A DNA stretch of 64,000 nt from Doryteuthis pealeii (GCA_023376005.1 CM042151.1:74317554-74381553), one strand, 5' to 3'; shown: positions 23,074 through 34,934, counted from the first letter of the stretch. The notes: generated by a model from the letters alone, not told the origin. A program made the numbers and translations.

Positions 23074-23896
23074 TCAAATTTCACTAGGATTAAAAAAAAT
23101 TTTTTTTTTTTTATCTAATAAACATATCTGCATTCCTCTTCTGATTAAATAAAAACTATTTTGATATAGAAATGGGGAATTTAATAAAAAAATGTATCTT
23201 TGTTTTAAAGTTTTATAATTGAAAAAAAGATTATCTAAATAATCATATCTGCATTTCTCTTCTCATTAAATAAAAACTATTTTAATATAAAAAATTGTCT
23301 TTGGTTTGTTAATAACAATAAACTTACAGTGAAATTCTAATGTAAAAAAATTGTTTGTTGTTTGTTACATACAACCGACAGTTTATTATGAAAGTAAAAG
23401 CTGATCTTTAAAACTGCTCCCAGCTGGGGTCTATTGGATACCTGGTCCAATAATTGCAATAACTTATCTTTTGCTTAAAAAAAATCAATTTTATTGAAAT
23501 AAATGTAATTGTTTATATAAAGTGTTTGTAGGACGCCAGTTCTGTTATATTCTGGTTATGAAAATGATCAAGGAAATAAAAAAGGAAACAAGTTTTGAAT
23601 TAGGTCAATAAACAAACACGACCATAACTTAGTGATTGTCTTTATGACAATTGATGTTCAATTTTAATTCATTTCATTAGATGAATATACTGCTGAACTG
23701 GACCCTATTGAAATTAGCACAAATATCTCTGAAATGTAACAAAATTCTTGATGAAAAAATTTCTAAGGAAAATTGTTTATTCACAAATGAGAAATGAAAA
23801 AAAAATTTGGTCAGGGTTTACTTCCAAGGGGAAGTATTCTCATGCCAGATACTGTCAAACCCCTTTGAAGATAGACTGAAGACACTTGAGGTAGTG

Positions 23897-24889
23897 TCAA
23901 GTAGAGGGTTTTCCAATTATTTCAGTATGTGTTTGCATGTGTGATTTCAAACTGGAACTCTGTGAAAATGCTGATCCACAGACTCCACAAGAAAATGGTT
24001 TCTCACCTGTGTGTGTTCGCATGTGTGATTTCAAACTGGAACAGTGTGAAAATGCACATCCACAGACTTCACAAGAAAATGGTTTCTCTCCAGTGTGTGT
24101 TCGCATGTGATCTTTTAAGTGGGTATTTCTAGAAAATGCAGACCCACATATTTCACAAGGAAATGGTTTCTCACCAGTGTGTATTCGCATATGTCTTTTC
24201 AAACCACAACTTTGTGAAAATGCTGATCCACAGAGATCACAAGAAAATGGTTTCTCACCAGTGTGTGTTCGCATGTGTAATTTCAAACTGCAACTGTGTG
24301 TAAATGCTGATCCACAGACTTCACAACAAAACTGCTTCTCTCCAGTATGTGTTTGCATATGTGATTTCAAACTGGAACGTTGTGAAAATGCAGATCCACA
24401 AACTTTACAAGAAAATGGTTTCTCACCAGTGTGTGTTCGCATATGTGTTCTTAAAATGAAAGATGATGAAAATGCTGATCCACAGACTTCACAAGAAAAG
24501 GGCTTCTCACCAGTGTGTGTTCGCATGTGTTTTCTCAAATAGGAAGCCTGTGAAAATGCTGATCCGCAGACTTCACAAGAAAATGGTTTCTCACCTGTGT
24601 GTGTTCGCATGTGTGTTCTTAAAATGCAAGATGATGAAAATGCTGATCCACAAACTTCACAAGAAAAGGGTTTCTCACCAGTGTGTGCTTGCATATGTCT
24701 TTTCAAACTGGAACTGTGTGAAAATGCAGATCTACAGACTTCACAAGAAAATGGTTTCTCTCCAGTGTGCGTTCGCATGTGATCTTTTAAGTGGGTATTT
24801 CTAGAAAATGCAGACCCACATATTTCACAAGGAAATGATTTCTCACCAGTGTGTATTCGCATCCTAAGGATCGTTTTAGGATGGAACAT
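23897..24889 (-). CDS. ZNF2: C2H2 zinc-finger protein, 11 fingers
   Basis: The intact 330-residue frame encodes eleven C2H2 fingers (C-x2-C-x12-H-x3-H, core CEVCGSAFS) joined by TGEKP linkers, nearly filling the protein from about residue 18 to 320. Such arrays bind DNA with helix positions -1, 2, 3 and 6. Here finger 1 reads R/T/H/D and finger 4 Q/S/Y/K. Fingers 1 and 9 are identical, and fingers 3 and 5 differ by one residue, showing internal finger duplication. The ATG follows an in-frame TAA by seven codons. The first ten residues (MFHPKTILRM) are read out of frame from a retroelement tail fragment. No KRAB, SCAN, BTB or ZAD domain is present in this exon; an upstream exon beyond the acceptor at 25,521 could supply one. 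Probably a nuclear DNA-binding factor, possibly transposon-directed by analogy with other expanded ZNF families (inference). Confidence 0.8.
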   Translation of the reverse strand: MFHPKTILRMRIHTGEKSFPCEICGSAFSRNTHLKDHMRTHTGEKPFSCEVCRSAFSHSSSLKRHMQAHTGEKPFSCEVCGSAFSSSCILRTHMRTHTGEKPFSCEVCGSAFSQASYLRKHMRTHTGEKPFSCEVCGSAFSSSFILRTHMRTHTGEKPFSCKVCGSAFSQRSSLKSHMQTHTGEKQFCCEVCGSAFTHSCSLKLHMRTHTGEKPFSCDLCGSAFSQSCGLKRHMRIHTGEKPFPCEICGSAFSRNTHLKDHMRTHTGEKPFSCEVCGCAFSHCSSLKSHMRTHTGEKPFSCGVCGSAFSQSSSLKSHMQTHTEIIGKPST

Positions 24890-25010
24890 GTTCCTTTGAT
24901 AGCTGCTATTTTAAGTTTTGCTTCACCAGCCCAGTTGCCCCAATCACAACAGGTATGGTATCTATTTCTTTCAATGACCAAGTTGTTTTTAGGTCATTCT
25001 TGAGGTCTTG
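24863..25010 (-). mobile_element. R2-type polymerase tail fragment inside the ZNF2 array
   Basis: This is the paralogue of 18,417-18,565. The frame from an upstream finger ([12 protein letters not shown]) runs straight into [20 protein letters not shown], then [15 protein letters not shown] and a stop at TAG. The equivalent uninterrupted polymerase tail lies at 39,540-39,730. Confidence 0.75.
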
Positions 25011-25545
25011 AGTGTGTGTTTGCATGTGGTTTCTCAAACTGGAACTGTGTGAAAATGCTGATCCCCAGACTTCACAAGAAAATGGTTTCTCTCCATGTAT
25101 GTTAGCATGTGTGATTTTAAACTAGAACTCACTGAAAAGTGAAAATTTGTGTTTTGCAAAAGCCTAATTTCCCACTTATAGTCTATTTTTGCACTTTTTT
25201 CCTTTAGCATGTGTTTAAATGTGTCTTTTTATATTTCCAGATTATATGATAATGCTTGTCTGCAACTTGAGGATATTGTTTTTTTTTGCTGATCTCTACA
25301 ATGGAGAAAATTTGGGTTTTACAGGAGTCTCTTTTTGCACTTGTTCTTTGAAATATTGATCAAGAGAAAACATTCACGTAATAAATTTCAAGAAAAAGAA
25401 TTGTCCTGTGAGTTCTCCATATGTAGATCCGCACACATCAGAAGAATATATTTGTTCTTTAGTAGGTGTTTGAATTTGATTTTTACATTTCAAAACCATT
25501 CTTCCCCAATGCAGTTGATATCTGTGAATGAATAAGAATTAAAAT
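25011..25545 (-). other. ZNF2 upstream exon part and splice acceptor
   Basis: It holds decayed finger units followed by the conserved acceptor (CAG at 25,522-25,524). Just inside the exon is an ATG in good context (GGGGAAGAATGG) opening a roughly 42-codon frame that begins MVLKCKNQIQTPTKEQ and stops before the fingers. It is not open in ZNF4, so it is more likely an upstream frame or relic than the true start. Confidence 0.4.
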
Positions 25546-25951
25546 TTGATTTTAAAAAAAACAAAAAGCATGAAATACATTAATTTTTTAAAATTATAAT
25601 ATTACAATCAGTTCATATTTCAATTAACTTAATAACAAGAACATCAGCATAAAGAAAATTGTTATTCAACAATTCATAATGATGAAGTAAATCTAATAGA
25701 ATTTAGTATAAATACAGTATTTTTTTTCTAATTTTGACAAAGATTTATCAGAATTAAAAAGACATTCCATTTAAAAAAATATGAGTATATTTTTTCTCCT
25801 CTAACATTTAGCAAACAAAACAAGTGTACTTGCTGCAAACATTTTATCATGAAGGAAACGTGGGAAACTTTTTTCATGTAGAACAAAAATGGAATGTAGG
25901 TATGATTAATTATATTTTTATTTATATGGATAAGTAAATCACATTGAAATT

Positions 25952-25991
<40 letters not shown>
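25952..25991. repeat. (AAT)n microsatellite
   Basis: Equivalent of the tract at 19,504, in unit B. Confidence 0.95.
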
Positions 25992-25993
<2 letters not shown>

Positions 25994-26994
25994 GATGATC
26001 CCAAGGAATAATTCAGGTGTTATAATAAAATACAAATTATTAAAAGGCAAAATAATTTTATTGAAATAAATTTACTTATTCATTTAAGTGTTTGTGGGAT
26101 GCCAGTACTGTTATATTCTTCTGTGTATGAAAAAGAATGAAATGAAAAAGGGCCAGTTTTGAATTAGGTCAATAAATTTAGAGATCAATTATTGATAATG
26201 ATAATTAGGACCAGGTTTGCTGGGAGCAGTTTTTAAAAGAACAACTTTTGCTTTTCACTGTAAACATACAACAGATGTTTTTTTTTTTACATTAGAATTT
26301 CACTAGGATTAAAAAAAAAAATTTTTTTTTATCTAATAAACATATCTGCATTCCTCTTCTGATTAAATAAAAACTATTTTAATATAGAAATGTGAATTTA
26401 ATACAAAAATGTATCTTGTTTAAAGTTTTATAATTGAAAAAAAGATTATTTAAATAATCATATCTGCATTTCTCTTCTCATTAAATAAAAACTATTTTAA
26501 TATAAAAACGTCAATTTAATATAAAAACATGTCTTTGGTTTGTTAATAACAATAAACTTACAGTGAAATTCTAATGTAAAAAAATTGTTTGTTGTTTGTT
26601 TACATACAACCGGCAGTTTATTATGAAATGGGGTGTCTATTGGATACCTGGTCCAATAATTGCAATAACTTATCTTTTGCTTAAAAAAATCAATTTTATT
26701 GAAATAAATGTAATTGTTTATTAAAGTGTTTGTAGGACGCCGGTTCTGTTATATTCTGGTTATGAAAAATGATCAATGAAATGAAAAGGGGACAATTTTG
26801 AATTAGGTCAATAAAATGAGAGAGATTAATTAATAATGATAATAATAATAATTGTAATAACTTATCTTTTGCTTAAAAAGATCAATTTTAAACAAAATAG
26901 ATAAAATTGTTTATTCAAGTGTTTGATGGATTTCATTAAGAGAACATACAATTTAATATGGCTGTCCTTTAAGAAACATTAAAATGTGAAAGGT

Positions 26995-27293
26995 TTATTT
27001 TCCCAGTACCCCACTCGTACCGGGTCAGGCACGAAGACCCTATTTATGTGGGACCACCCACAAGCTGAGACTCATGGGTGGCGGGTAGAAAAATTGCGTC
27101 CATCCCGTCGGCATTCCCCCTCAAGGGGGGCGCCTCAGGTGCTGGGCAATAAACCCAGCCCTGTCCCTTTAAGTCAAGGGGGCAGGTATTGCCTGGAGGG
27201 ATGGCCCTCTGGGATTGACGCTAATAATTTACCATCTCACCAGTCCAGTGGCCGAAGCTCACTGGACTCCCGTCCCGAAGGACGGGTTGTAGG
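26995..27293. mobile_element. GC-rich retroposon with 18-bp target duplication
   Basis: A 299-bp GC-rich insertion sits in AT-rich DNA and is bounded by perfect copies of CATTAAAATGTGAAAGGT (26,977-26,994 and 27,294-27,311). The paralogous ZNF3 region at 44,283-44,300 has this motif once with no insertion, so it is an empty site. The terminus at 27,268-27,288 can form a hairpin (CCCGTCC / GGACGGG) closed by TTCG on the minus strand. The long target duplication indicates LINE-type target-primed insertion. Family not recognised; an open frame across it (26,986-27,306) includes the duplicated target and is not a gene. Confidence 0.8.
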
Positions 27294-27865
27294 CATTAAA
27301 ATGTGAAAGGTAGTGAAATGGGTTTAAATTTGGGGCTAAATTTACAATCAGGTGCTAATCTGGACCTTAACTTAGTGATTGTCTTTATGACAATTGATGT
27401 TCAATTTACATTCATTTTATTTGATAAATATATACTCCAAACCCTGAATATAATGGAATTGGCTGAGCTTCAAGATATGGTGCCAAACACGACCATAACT
27501 TAGTGATTGTCTTTATGACAATTGATGTTCAATTTACATTCATTTCATTAGATGAATATACTGCTGAACTGGACCCTATTGAAATTAGCACAAATATCTC
27601 TGAAATGTAACAAAATTCTTGATGAAAAAATTTCTAAAGGAAAATTGTTTATTCACAATGAGAAATGAGAAATGAAAAACAAAAAAAAGAAAGTATTAAC
27701 CAAGTCTATAATGAAAAAAAAAAAGAAAGTATCAACCAAGTATATATTAATAATGAAAAAAAAAAAAAACAACATATTTTTAAATTTTGGATAACATTTT
27801 TTTCTTTGAGAATTAAATCAAATTAAGAAAAAAATTATTAATTTGGTCAAACTATCCAGATAAAA

Positions 27866-28640
27866 GTAAAATTGTAACCGATCCCCCTTTAATTTTTGAC
27901 CAGGTGTGGACGATGTTAAAGTTAGACAATCTCCAAGATTTTAGCTACCAATTCCAAAAATTGTCTGAGTTATGTTAATTTTTAGCTCTCCAAATTTGGA
28001 GGGAGGTGCAGAAAAATGGGGAGTTTTTGCAATGTATTTTATTCTGTAAAATGAGTTCTCAAGCTTCCCTACTTCTAAAAACTGGTTTATAAAAGCTTTT
28101 TGGCCAGAGAAATCCAAAAATGCTATTAAAATTTCTAATATTGAATATCATATATATTGAACATTACTTGTACCAATAAGATAATTTGTTTTTTGTGTAA
28201 AACTGAAGCTACAACATCAGTTAAAATTTTGCACTATTATGTTTTAAAGTGTTTCCATTCAGCCATTGAAAATAAAAATAAAAATACTATTTTACATATA
28301 TTGAACATTATTTGCACCAAAAAGATAATTTCGTTTTTGCTTAGAAACCAAAGCTACAATATTAGTTAAAAGTTTTAACTATTATGTTTTAAGTGTTTCT
28401 GTTCAGCCATTGTATAAGGTTTATATGGAGCAAAATAACTGTCAGAGTGCAATAGAAATTATCAGGATTATTTTGGTGGTTGGATATATTTGAAACAATA
28501 TAAAAACAATACATTTCCCTTGTATTAATAATATTGTTAGCAAAATTCTGACAATATACAAAGCACCACTTTTCATTATGGAATTGAAATATGGAAATGA
28601 TATCAATATATAAATAAAACATATGTTTACCTACTAAAAG
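27866..28640. other. Conserved non-coding block upstream of ZNF2
   Basis: Unit B copy of the block at 20,752-21,540, nearly identical. Confidence 0.6.
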
Positions 28641-29273
28641 TATTTAGAAAGGTTTAAAAGTTTGAAATACAGTATTGATAACATCTGATATTTATACAAA
28701 CATTATTAAACCTTTAAAATTCATTATAAAATTTTAAGTGAATAGAAAAAGCCAATTAAATGTTTTATGCATCAATGAAAAAAAATATTGTTTTTAAAAC
28801 TACACACACACACACAATGATTATTCAGGTGGTTTTCAGAAAATAACTTTTAAATAACTTTTTCGGGTATTGAATTTTTATTATTTTTTTCTATGAGTCT
28901 TTCAGCATTTGATCTTTCAAGAAATGTAAGAATTAAGGACTGGAAATGTTTTTATGCAAACAAAAAAAAAAAAAAAACAAAAACAAAAAAAAAACTACAT
29001 TTTAAATTGATAAAAACTTTTTTTTTTCTTAAATAAGTTAAGCTTTTTATTTAAAAGATTGATTTTTATACGCATGAATATTTTGACTGGTTTGAAATAT
29101 TAACATTTCTATCAATAATTTAAAATTATAGAATTTATTTTGTACAATTTATCCCCCCCCCCCACACACACACACAAAATGTGTACGGGGGATCAATGAG
29201 CGAAACAAAAACTAACGAAAAAATTACAATTTAGTAAGCATTTATTTACATAAAAGTTCGTCTTTTATTACTT

Positions 29274-30670
29274 TAGGTACCACCAGACCGTTTATGCCAT
29301 CTTGAATAAAACGGAAATAGATATTTCCGAACTTTGTTTATCAAAAATCTCGTAAAAAAAGATCGTACAGGGTTGTTACAAAGAAAAATAGTTAATTCAA
29401 AGATCAAATTATCCGATTGGGGAAAATTACATCGTTATCTTAAAAAATAAACAAACCTGCCCGAATTACATGCGAAAGGGTAATTTTCAGACTGTAATAT
29501 AGACAGAAAAGTTACTAATTATTTCCCTTTTACGATTAACCCGTAAAAGTATGGAATGAAAATTTGAATATTTTTTCTAAGAGAAAAACTGATAAAATAA
29601 TCTATTATACTTACTTTTGATTTTAATTATTGAAAAAAGTTAAATAAAATAATTTTTTTCACGCTAACACTGTCAGCCTAACAGGAACAAACTTTGGTTA
29701 CTTAGAAGCGTCTCGTCTCTTTGTAAAACAAATGTCAGCAATGCTCTTCCGTACATTCTAAGGATCACACATTACTATTCAACAACAAAAAATTACAAAT
29801 TCTTTTAAAAATATTAATCGAGCTCGTATCGGACCAATGTTTAGTGCACCTGAATTATAAAATTCATATTTTTAAATATCCGTGAAAAATTCGATTTTTT
29901 GACGCAGGAAAAAAAAAAATTTAATTTATTTCACGCAGAAAATAAAAATATTTAATCACACAAAAGATTGAAAATCTCTTAAAAATTAATTTCTTAAAAA
30001 AAAATTTTTTTTTTGACAATTTAATAGAATATAGTACATACCAATTACATAAGAAAAAAAAAGTTTTCAAATATTAATATTATGACATTTTTTGCACTTT
30101 TTATTTCCGATTTCATTAATTTTTCCTAAAAAAAACTATAGTTCGGTACGTTATACAATTTCATTGATATAGTTATTCACACTCTTATCTTTATAGAAAA
30201 AAAATACCAAATTTTTTTTCCACGTCATTTTTTTTTATCTCATAAAATAAAATAGGGGGGGGGGTGATAGACCTCGTAAAAAAATATTTCCCCTAATATA
30301 TTTTAAAAAGAAAACTATTTCAGATGTATTTACATCCAATGATAAACATTTATGGAAATTTTCGTGAAAATCGGACCATTAATTGATTTTTCATAGAATT
30401 TTTAAAAAATCCTCTTATCTTAACTTGTTTTTAGCTACGTTAAATTTCAGTTGATTTAACAGTGCAAAAATGAAAACATAGTTTTTCAATCATAATTTTC
30501 ATTATTTTCGTAAGCTGATAAAAAATTAAAAAAATCATCAGGAGTTTGTTTAATGTTTTTTCTTTCGAATGGAAAAATTTTTTCAAGAAAATTTAATTTT
30601 CTGCAAGTTTCATAATGTTAAATGTAGTGGGGGGGGGGTAAATTGCACAGGGTCAAATTGGTGGTACCTA
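29274..30670. mobile_element. Complete TAGGTACCACCA-family element in unit B
   Basis: TAGGTACCACCAGACCGTTT at the left and CAAATTGGTGGTACCTA at the right enclose 1,397 bp that is the reverse complement, end to end, of 6,515-7,906. The two flanks do not show a matching 8-bp duplication, and the left and right host sequences belong to different repeat families, so recombination has occurred here. Confidence 0.75.
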
Positions 30671-32399
30671 ATGTAACATTAGCGATTTTTTAAAAATTAC
30701 CAAAAATCAGTGAATTATCCGATTTTAATGAAATTCTCAGAACTGATTTGTCAATGAATGAATTTTATAATGCATCAGTTATTTTATTTCAAAACTTTAA
30801 GTAAGTATTTTCGCTATGAAAAATTAATTTATAAAATTAATTTAAAATATAAATATTCTGATGTTAAGTTTAAAATGTTATATTTTTAGATTCTAGAAAT
30901 AAGTATCTATTTAATGCAAACCTTATTTTAGTCAAACAAAGTATATGTTTTGAAGAAAATCTCTATTGAAAATTTACCCCACCCCCTTTTTTTATAAGAA
31001 GAAAAAAATATCGATGTATAATTTTTTCTTTTATAAGATAATAGCGAATTAAATAATTATCAAAATGAGAAAAAAAGAAATCCCCCCAAAAATTTGTATT
31101 TATTTATTTTTTTTTTACATTTTATTTTCCGATTTTCAGTAGCCATTTTCTCATAAAATATTCACCTATTTATCTATTTTTTTTCTATCCACACCTTTGG
31201 TCTTTTATCTTTTTATTTCTACTGTAATTAGTATCAGACGCTGACCAATTCACTGAGATTTTACGCCTCCAAAATAAGATGGGGGACAAAATTAAGTGAC
31301 CTGAAAAAATGAAAAAGTTTTGAAATAAAATGAATAATGCATTATAAATTCCATTCATTGGTAAATTATTTTCGCTAAATTCATTTTGTCAAAAACGCAA
31401 TTTTAGGTTAATTTTTGGGTATACCTAGTTTATGTCATCCCACTAATTAATACGGATAGCAGCGAAAATAATATATCAATTAAATGTTGAAATGGATTAT
31501 ATTTTTATAATAAATAAATTAGTTTTCAAAAGATTCCAGATATTTTTATATCCATAAAGAAATGTCAGAAATTTAAAATATTTCATATCTTCAATTGAAA
31601 ACAAAATCTTCCAGCAAATTACGTTTTTTTTTTGGTTTTTTTTTGTGGGGTGTAAAGAAAGTTAATACCCTGAACGTTATACTTACTTCTTTCCTTTTCT
31701 TTTGTCTGATTTCTTTTCTTTGGGGCTATACAACGTTAAAGAAGATGGAGAAAAAAATGTAATATTTTAAATAGAACTGATCTTTTCTGGTAGAATGAAA
31801 AAGTGTCGTTGATTTGCAATAAATATAGAAAGGTTTTCTTAAGAGCGATAAAACAAGGGACATAATTCCGATCTTTTTTCTCATTTATTTCGGAACATTT
31901 ATTTACTCACCCTTCTTAGACGAAATATAGTTAAATACATTTAAATGTATGGGTGGCTGTATTCGACATAATTGTTTTCTTGTGTATATTCAATAACCGA
32001 TTATTGGTTTGCAACGATTTTTGAAATATTTTTTTGTGGTAGTTTCAGAATAACTCTGGAATATTTTTTTAGTTTAACTTAGTGTATCTGAAGCAAAGAA
32101 AAGACAACAAGTATTACAAATATTGTCAGTTTTGCTCTTCCGTATATTATAAGAATCAAACATTACAATTCAACAGAAAAAAAAACAAAAAAAAACAAAC
32201 TTAAATTCTCTTAAAAATAGTAATAAATTAATTTTTAGTTCACCTGAATTCTAAAATTCAGTGTTATATTTATATATTAGTGAAAAATTCGATTTGTACA
32301 CCAAAGAAAAAAAAAGATTTTTAAACGTTTAAAAAGAAAATCATTTAAACACAGAAGAGATTTAAAATCTCTTTATAATTAATTTCTTTAAAAAATTAA
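30671..32399. repeat. B-family copy and other diverged repeats
   Basis: 30,671-31,430 is a B-family copy ending GGGTATACCTAG. 31,610-31,880 resembles 5,230-5,500. 31,930-32,390 resembles 50,300-50,580 and, inverted, 38,340-38,640. No gene is visible. Confidence 0.5.
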
Positions 32400-32720
32400 T
32401 TCTTCCCCAATGCCGTTGATATCTGTGAATGTATGAGAATTAACGTATTATTTTTTAAAAAGAACTAGAACCAAGAGATTCAAGAATGTTTTTCAACAAT
32501 TCATTTAATATCAATATAGTATTTTTCTTGTTATTCAACAATTCAACAAATAATGAAGTAAATTTAAATTTCCACTAACATTTACCAAACAAAGCAAGTG
32601 TACTTCATCTTAAACTGAATGAAACATTGGAAAAATAACCCAACAAAACAAGAGATTCAAGAATAATATTATAATCAGTTCACATTTCAATTAATTGCAT
32701 AAGAGGTACATGCAAAGTCA
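32400..32720 (-). repeat. Orphan ZNF 5' flank
   Basis: It begins exactly at the exon edge shared by the four ZNF loci (CCCCAATGCCGTTGATATCTGT, acceptor at 32,423-32,425) and continues into the upstream intron sequence. There is no ZNF array on its 3' side; TAGG-family sequence lies there instead. It is a remnant of a fifth ZNF locus. Confidence 0.6.
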
Positions 32721-32772
32721 TAATATTGATATACTTCTGTTCAATAAATAATTAAATACATTTAATAAAATT

Positions 32773-32872
<100 letters not shown>

Positions 32873-32949
32873 TGATAGGTACGCATCTGTCCTGCATCCC
32901 TGATGTATAAAAATGTAAGATGACAGAAAAACTGAATCCATGCATCCCA

Positions 32950-33460
32950 TTTATTTTCTTTTTTCTTCCCTTACTTACCTAACTGTAAATACATTCCAAT
33001 AGTTTCTTAGAACTGAATTACACAGAATAGGCTATAAGGTAGGAGTTAGATGGTTTTAGTTGTTTCCCCAGATCAAAAATTAAGAAACTTTAGTTGCGAC
33101 CCATCAAATTTCATGGGGATTCATTCAAAGCAAATATGTCATCCCAGGACTCACTAAATCAAGAAGCTATCAGCATCCCTGCCCATAGAATCTATTCCAA
33201 GCAAATCACCCCCAGTCTCTCAACCCAGAAAATAATGGAGGTGGAGCAAACTATCAAATTCTGGAATGAGTTTCAAATCAAATCCCAATATTTTATTCTT
33301 GCTACAGAACACAAGATGGAACCTGGAGAGACAACGACTATCTGGAGAAGAAACTTGTCAGAAGAAAGAACAGAACTCTGACAGAAGAACATTACAGATC
33401 CGAAAATACAACAATACTATGTGCGACAAATCAAGTAAATTGAGGACTTTATTTTCTCAA
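32950..33460. other. Unassigned stretch with a 95-codon frame
   Basis: An open frame at 33,094-33,381 (plus strand) encodes a polar peptide containing SLNQEAISIPAHRIYSKQIT. Base composition is more balanced than in the flanking repeats. I do not recognise it; its position just before the LINE at 33,465 suggests an upstream LINE part, but no motif supports that. Confidence 0.25.
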
Positions 33461-33464
33461 TCCT

Positions 33465-34165
33465 ATGAAAGAAAAAGACCTCTTTTTTTAAAAAAGGCAA
33501 GAAGCAGATGATACCCCATCATCATTTAAACTGATAATCAATTAAAAAAAAAGAAAAATCCCAACATTCTGTGCGATCTGGTGGTTGGGGACCGCTGATC
33601 TAGATCCCATGAAAGAAAGAGACCTCACATTTAAAAAAAAGGCAAGAAGCACAGACTATTATGTATGCAAACTATGCAGATGATCTGGCACTTTTAGCAA
33701 ATATGCCTGAGGAGGTTGAATCCCAGATACAAAGCGTGGAACAGCCTGTACGTGAACTCCAATAAAACTGAGTACATGTGTTTTAAAAAGGAAGGAAGAA
33801 TCTAAGCACTTTACAGTAAGTCCCTGAAGCTGGTAGAACAATTCATGTACCTAGGTAGTAATATCTCATCCACAGAAAGCAATATTAATACACACATAGG
33901 GAAGTCATGGTTTGCTATGAACAGATTATAGAAATCCAATCTGACAAGTTATAGCAACAATTCTTCCAAACCATAGTTGTATCAGTGCTACTGTATGGCT
34001 GTACCACCTGTACCCTGACAAAACACAGAGAGAATAAGTGAGATGGTAGCTTCACAAGAATGCTGCATGTGATCCTAAACAAAATATGGAAACAATACTC
34101 TACAAGAAAGCAGCTGTATGGACACTTACCCCCTATAAAAAACCCATCCATATGAGATGAATAAA
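33465..34165 (+). pseudogene. Second LINE family: RT C-terminal half, degenerate
   Basis: The segment KKARSR precedes a duplicated approach (33,465-33,515 and 33,605-33,660) to YANYADDLALLANMPEEVES, the catalytic YADD box. Next come NSNKTEYMCFKKEGR, LKLVEQFMYLGSNISSTESN and the downstream thumb region (LYGCTT-like), with several stops and frameshifts. The motif set is that of the RT C-terminus of a non-LTR retrotransposon different from the one at 12 kb. It ends in an (ATT)n tract at 34,170-34,205. Confidence 0.8.
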
Positions 34166-34369
34166 ATATGGTGGACATTATTATTATTATTATTATTATT
34201 ATTATAGGCAGTTTTCTTTGTTTTGCAGCTTTAGTGGTTGTTGTGAATTATCTAGTTTTTGTGCATGAAATATTGCAGTCTTCTATTTATCTATATCCAA
34301 TTTTATATTTGTCTTTGTTTGATATTTTATATGCTTTAAATGCATGTATTATATATGAATAGAATGACA

Positions 34370-34613
34370 CAAAGGTGTCCTAAAAAGTTCTCGCTTCCCA
34401 ATATTTTTCCATTGGTTAAAGAAAATTGAAGGTTTACAAAATATGCGCGAAATGTGTTCGATTGTGGAATGAATACGTTTAATAACGAGTACATTTTATA
34501 GTGCGGGTAATTCCATACATGATTGGCCGAGCACCAACTCGGCGTGACCAACATAATGTAATCAATGTATACATTCCTTGTCATTCTCAATACCGACAGT
34601 ATTAAAAAATACG

Positions 34614-34682
<69 letters not shown>

Positions 34683-34911
34683 GAAGAAGAAGAAGAAGAA
34701 GAGAAGAGAGAAAGTTTCTTTTCCTTTGAAATACTCTGAGACCGGCTTGCTATTCTTGCCGTTCAACAAACCGTGATAGATTCCTATTTTGCGCCATTAA
34801 GACGCACACAATAAGATCGGAACGACTGACGACTAACCACAGGGAAGCTTCTTGTCAAACTATATACGGAGCTCTGATCAAGGTAAATAGCGCTTGATGG
34901 GAGTTGAACCG
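34370..34911. other. Unassigned DNA with microsatellites
   Basis: 34,371-34,600 and 34,713-34,911 are not AT-rich and match nothing else that I see in the window. 34,614-34,680 is (AT)n and 34,680-34,712 is (AGA)n. Near 34,895-34,910 the minus strand reads GGTTCAACTCCC, a B-box-like motif without an A box. Confidence 0.4.
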
Positions 34912-34934
34912 GAGAGAGAGAGAGAGAGAGGGGG

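Larger units (their letters stand above)
17361..23807. repeat. Tandem segmental duplication, unit A
   Basis: This unit aligns with 23,808-30,670 through the ZNF gene, its upstream region, the conserved block near 21 kb and the TAGG-family insertion, with very high identity by eye. Unit A ends abnormally: the TAGG element is broken at about 23,073 and followed by a second partial copy of 19,852-20,575 (at 23,076-23,807), joined in an A-run to the start of unit B. Both units start at ATTTGGTCAGGGTTTACTTC. Confidence 0.85.
23808..30670. repeat. Tandem segmental duplication, unit B
   Basis: This is the second copy of the 17,361-23,073 region. Compared with unit A it has an intact ZNF frame, a full-length TAGG-family element and an extra retroposon insertion at 26,995-27,293. 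Confidence 0.85.

Noticed and set aside
23929..24804. Plus-strand frames up to 121 codons opposite ZNF2, and similar ones opposite ZNF1, ZNF3 (131 codons) and ZNF4 (191 codons)
   Set aside because: They are antisense shadows of the repetitive finger/linker DNA (the 84-bp unit keeps the opposite frames open) and have no independent motif.
26986..27306. 106-codon frame over the GC-rich retroposon
   Set aside because: It starts in one copy of the target duplication and ends in the other, so it is not a native gene of the element.
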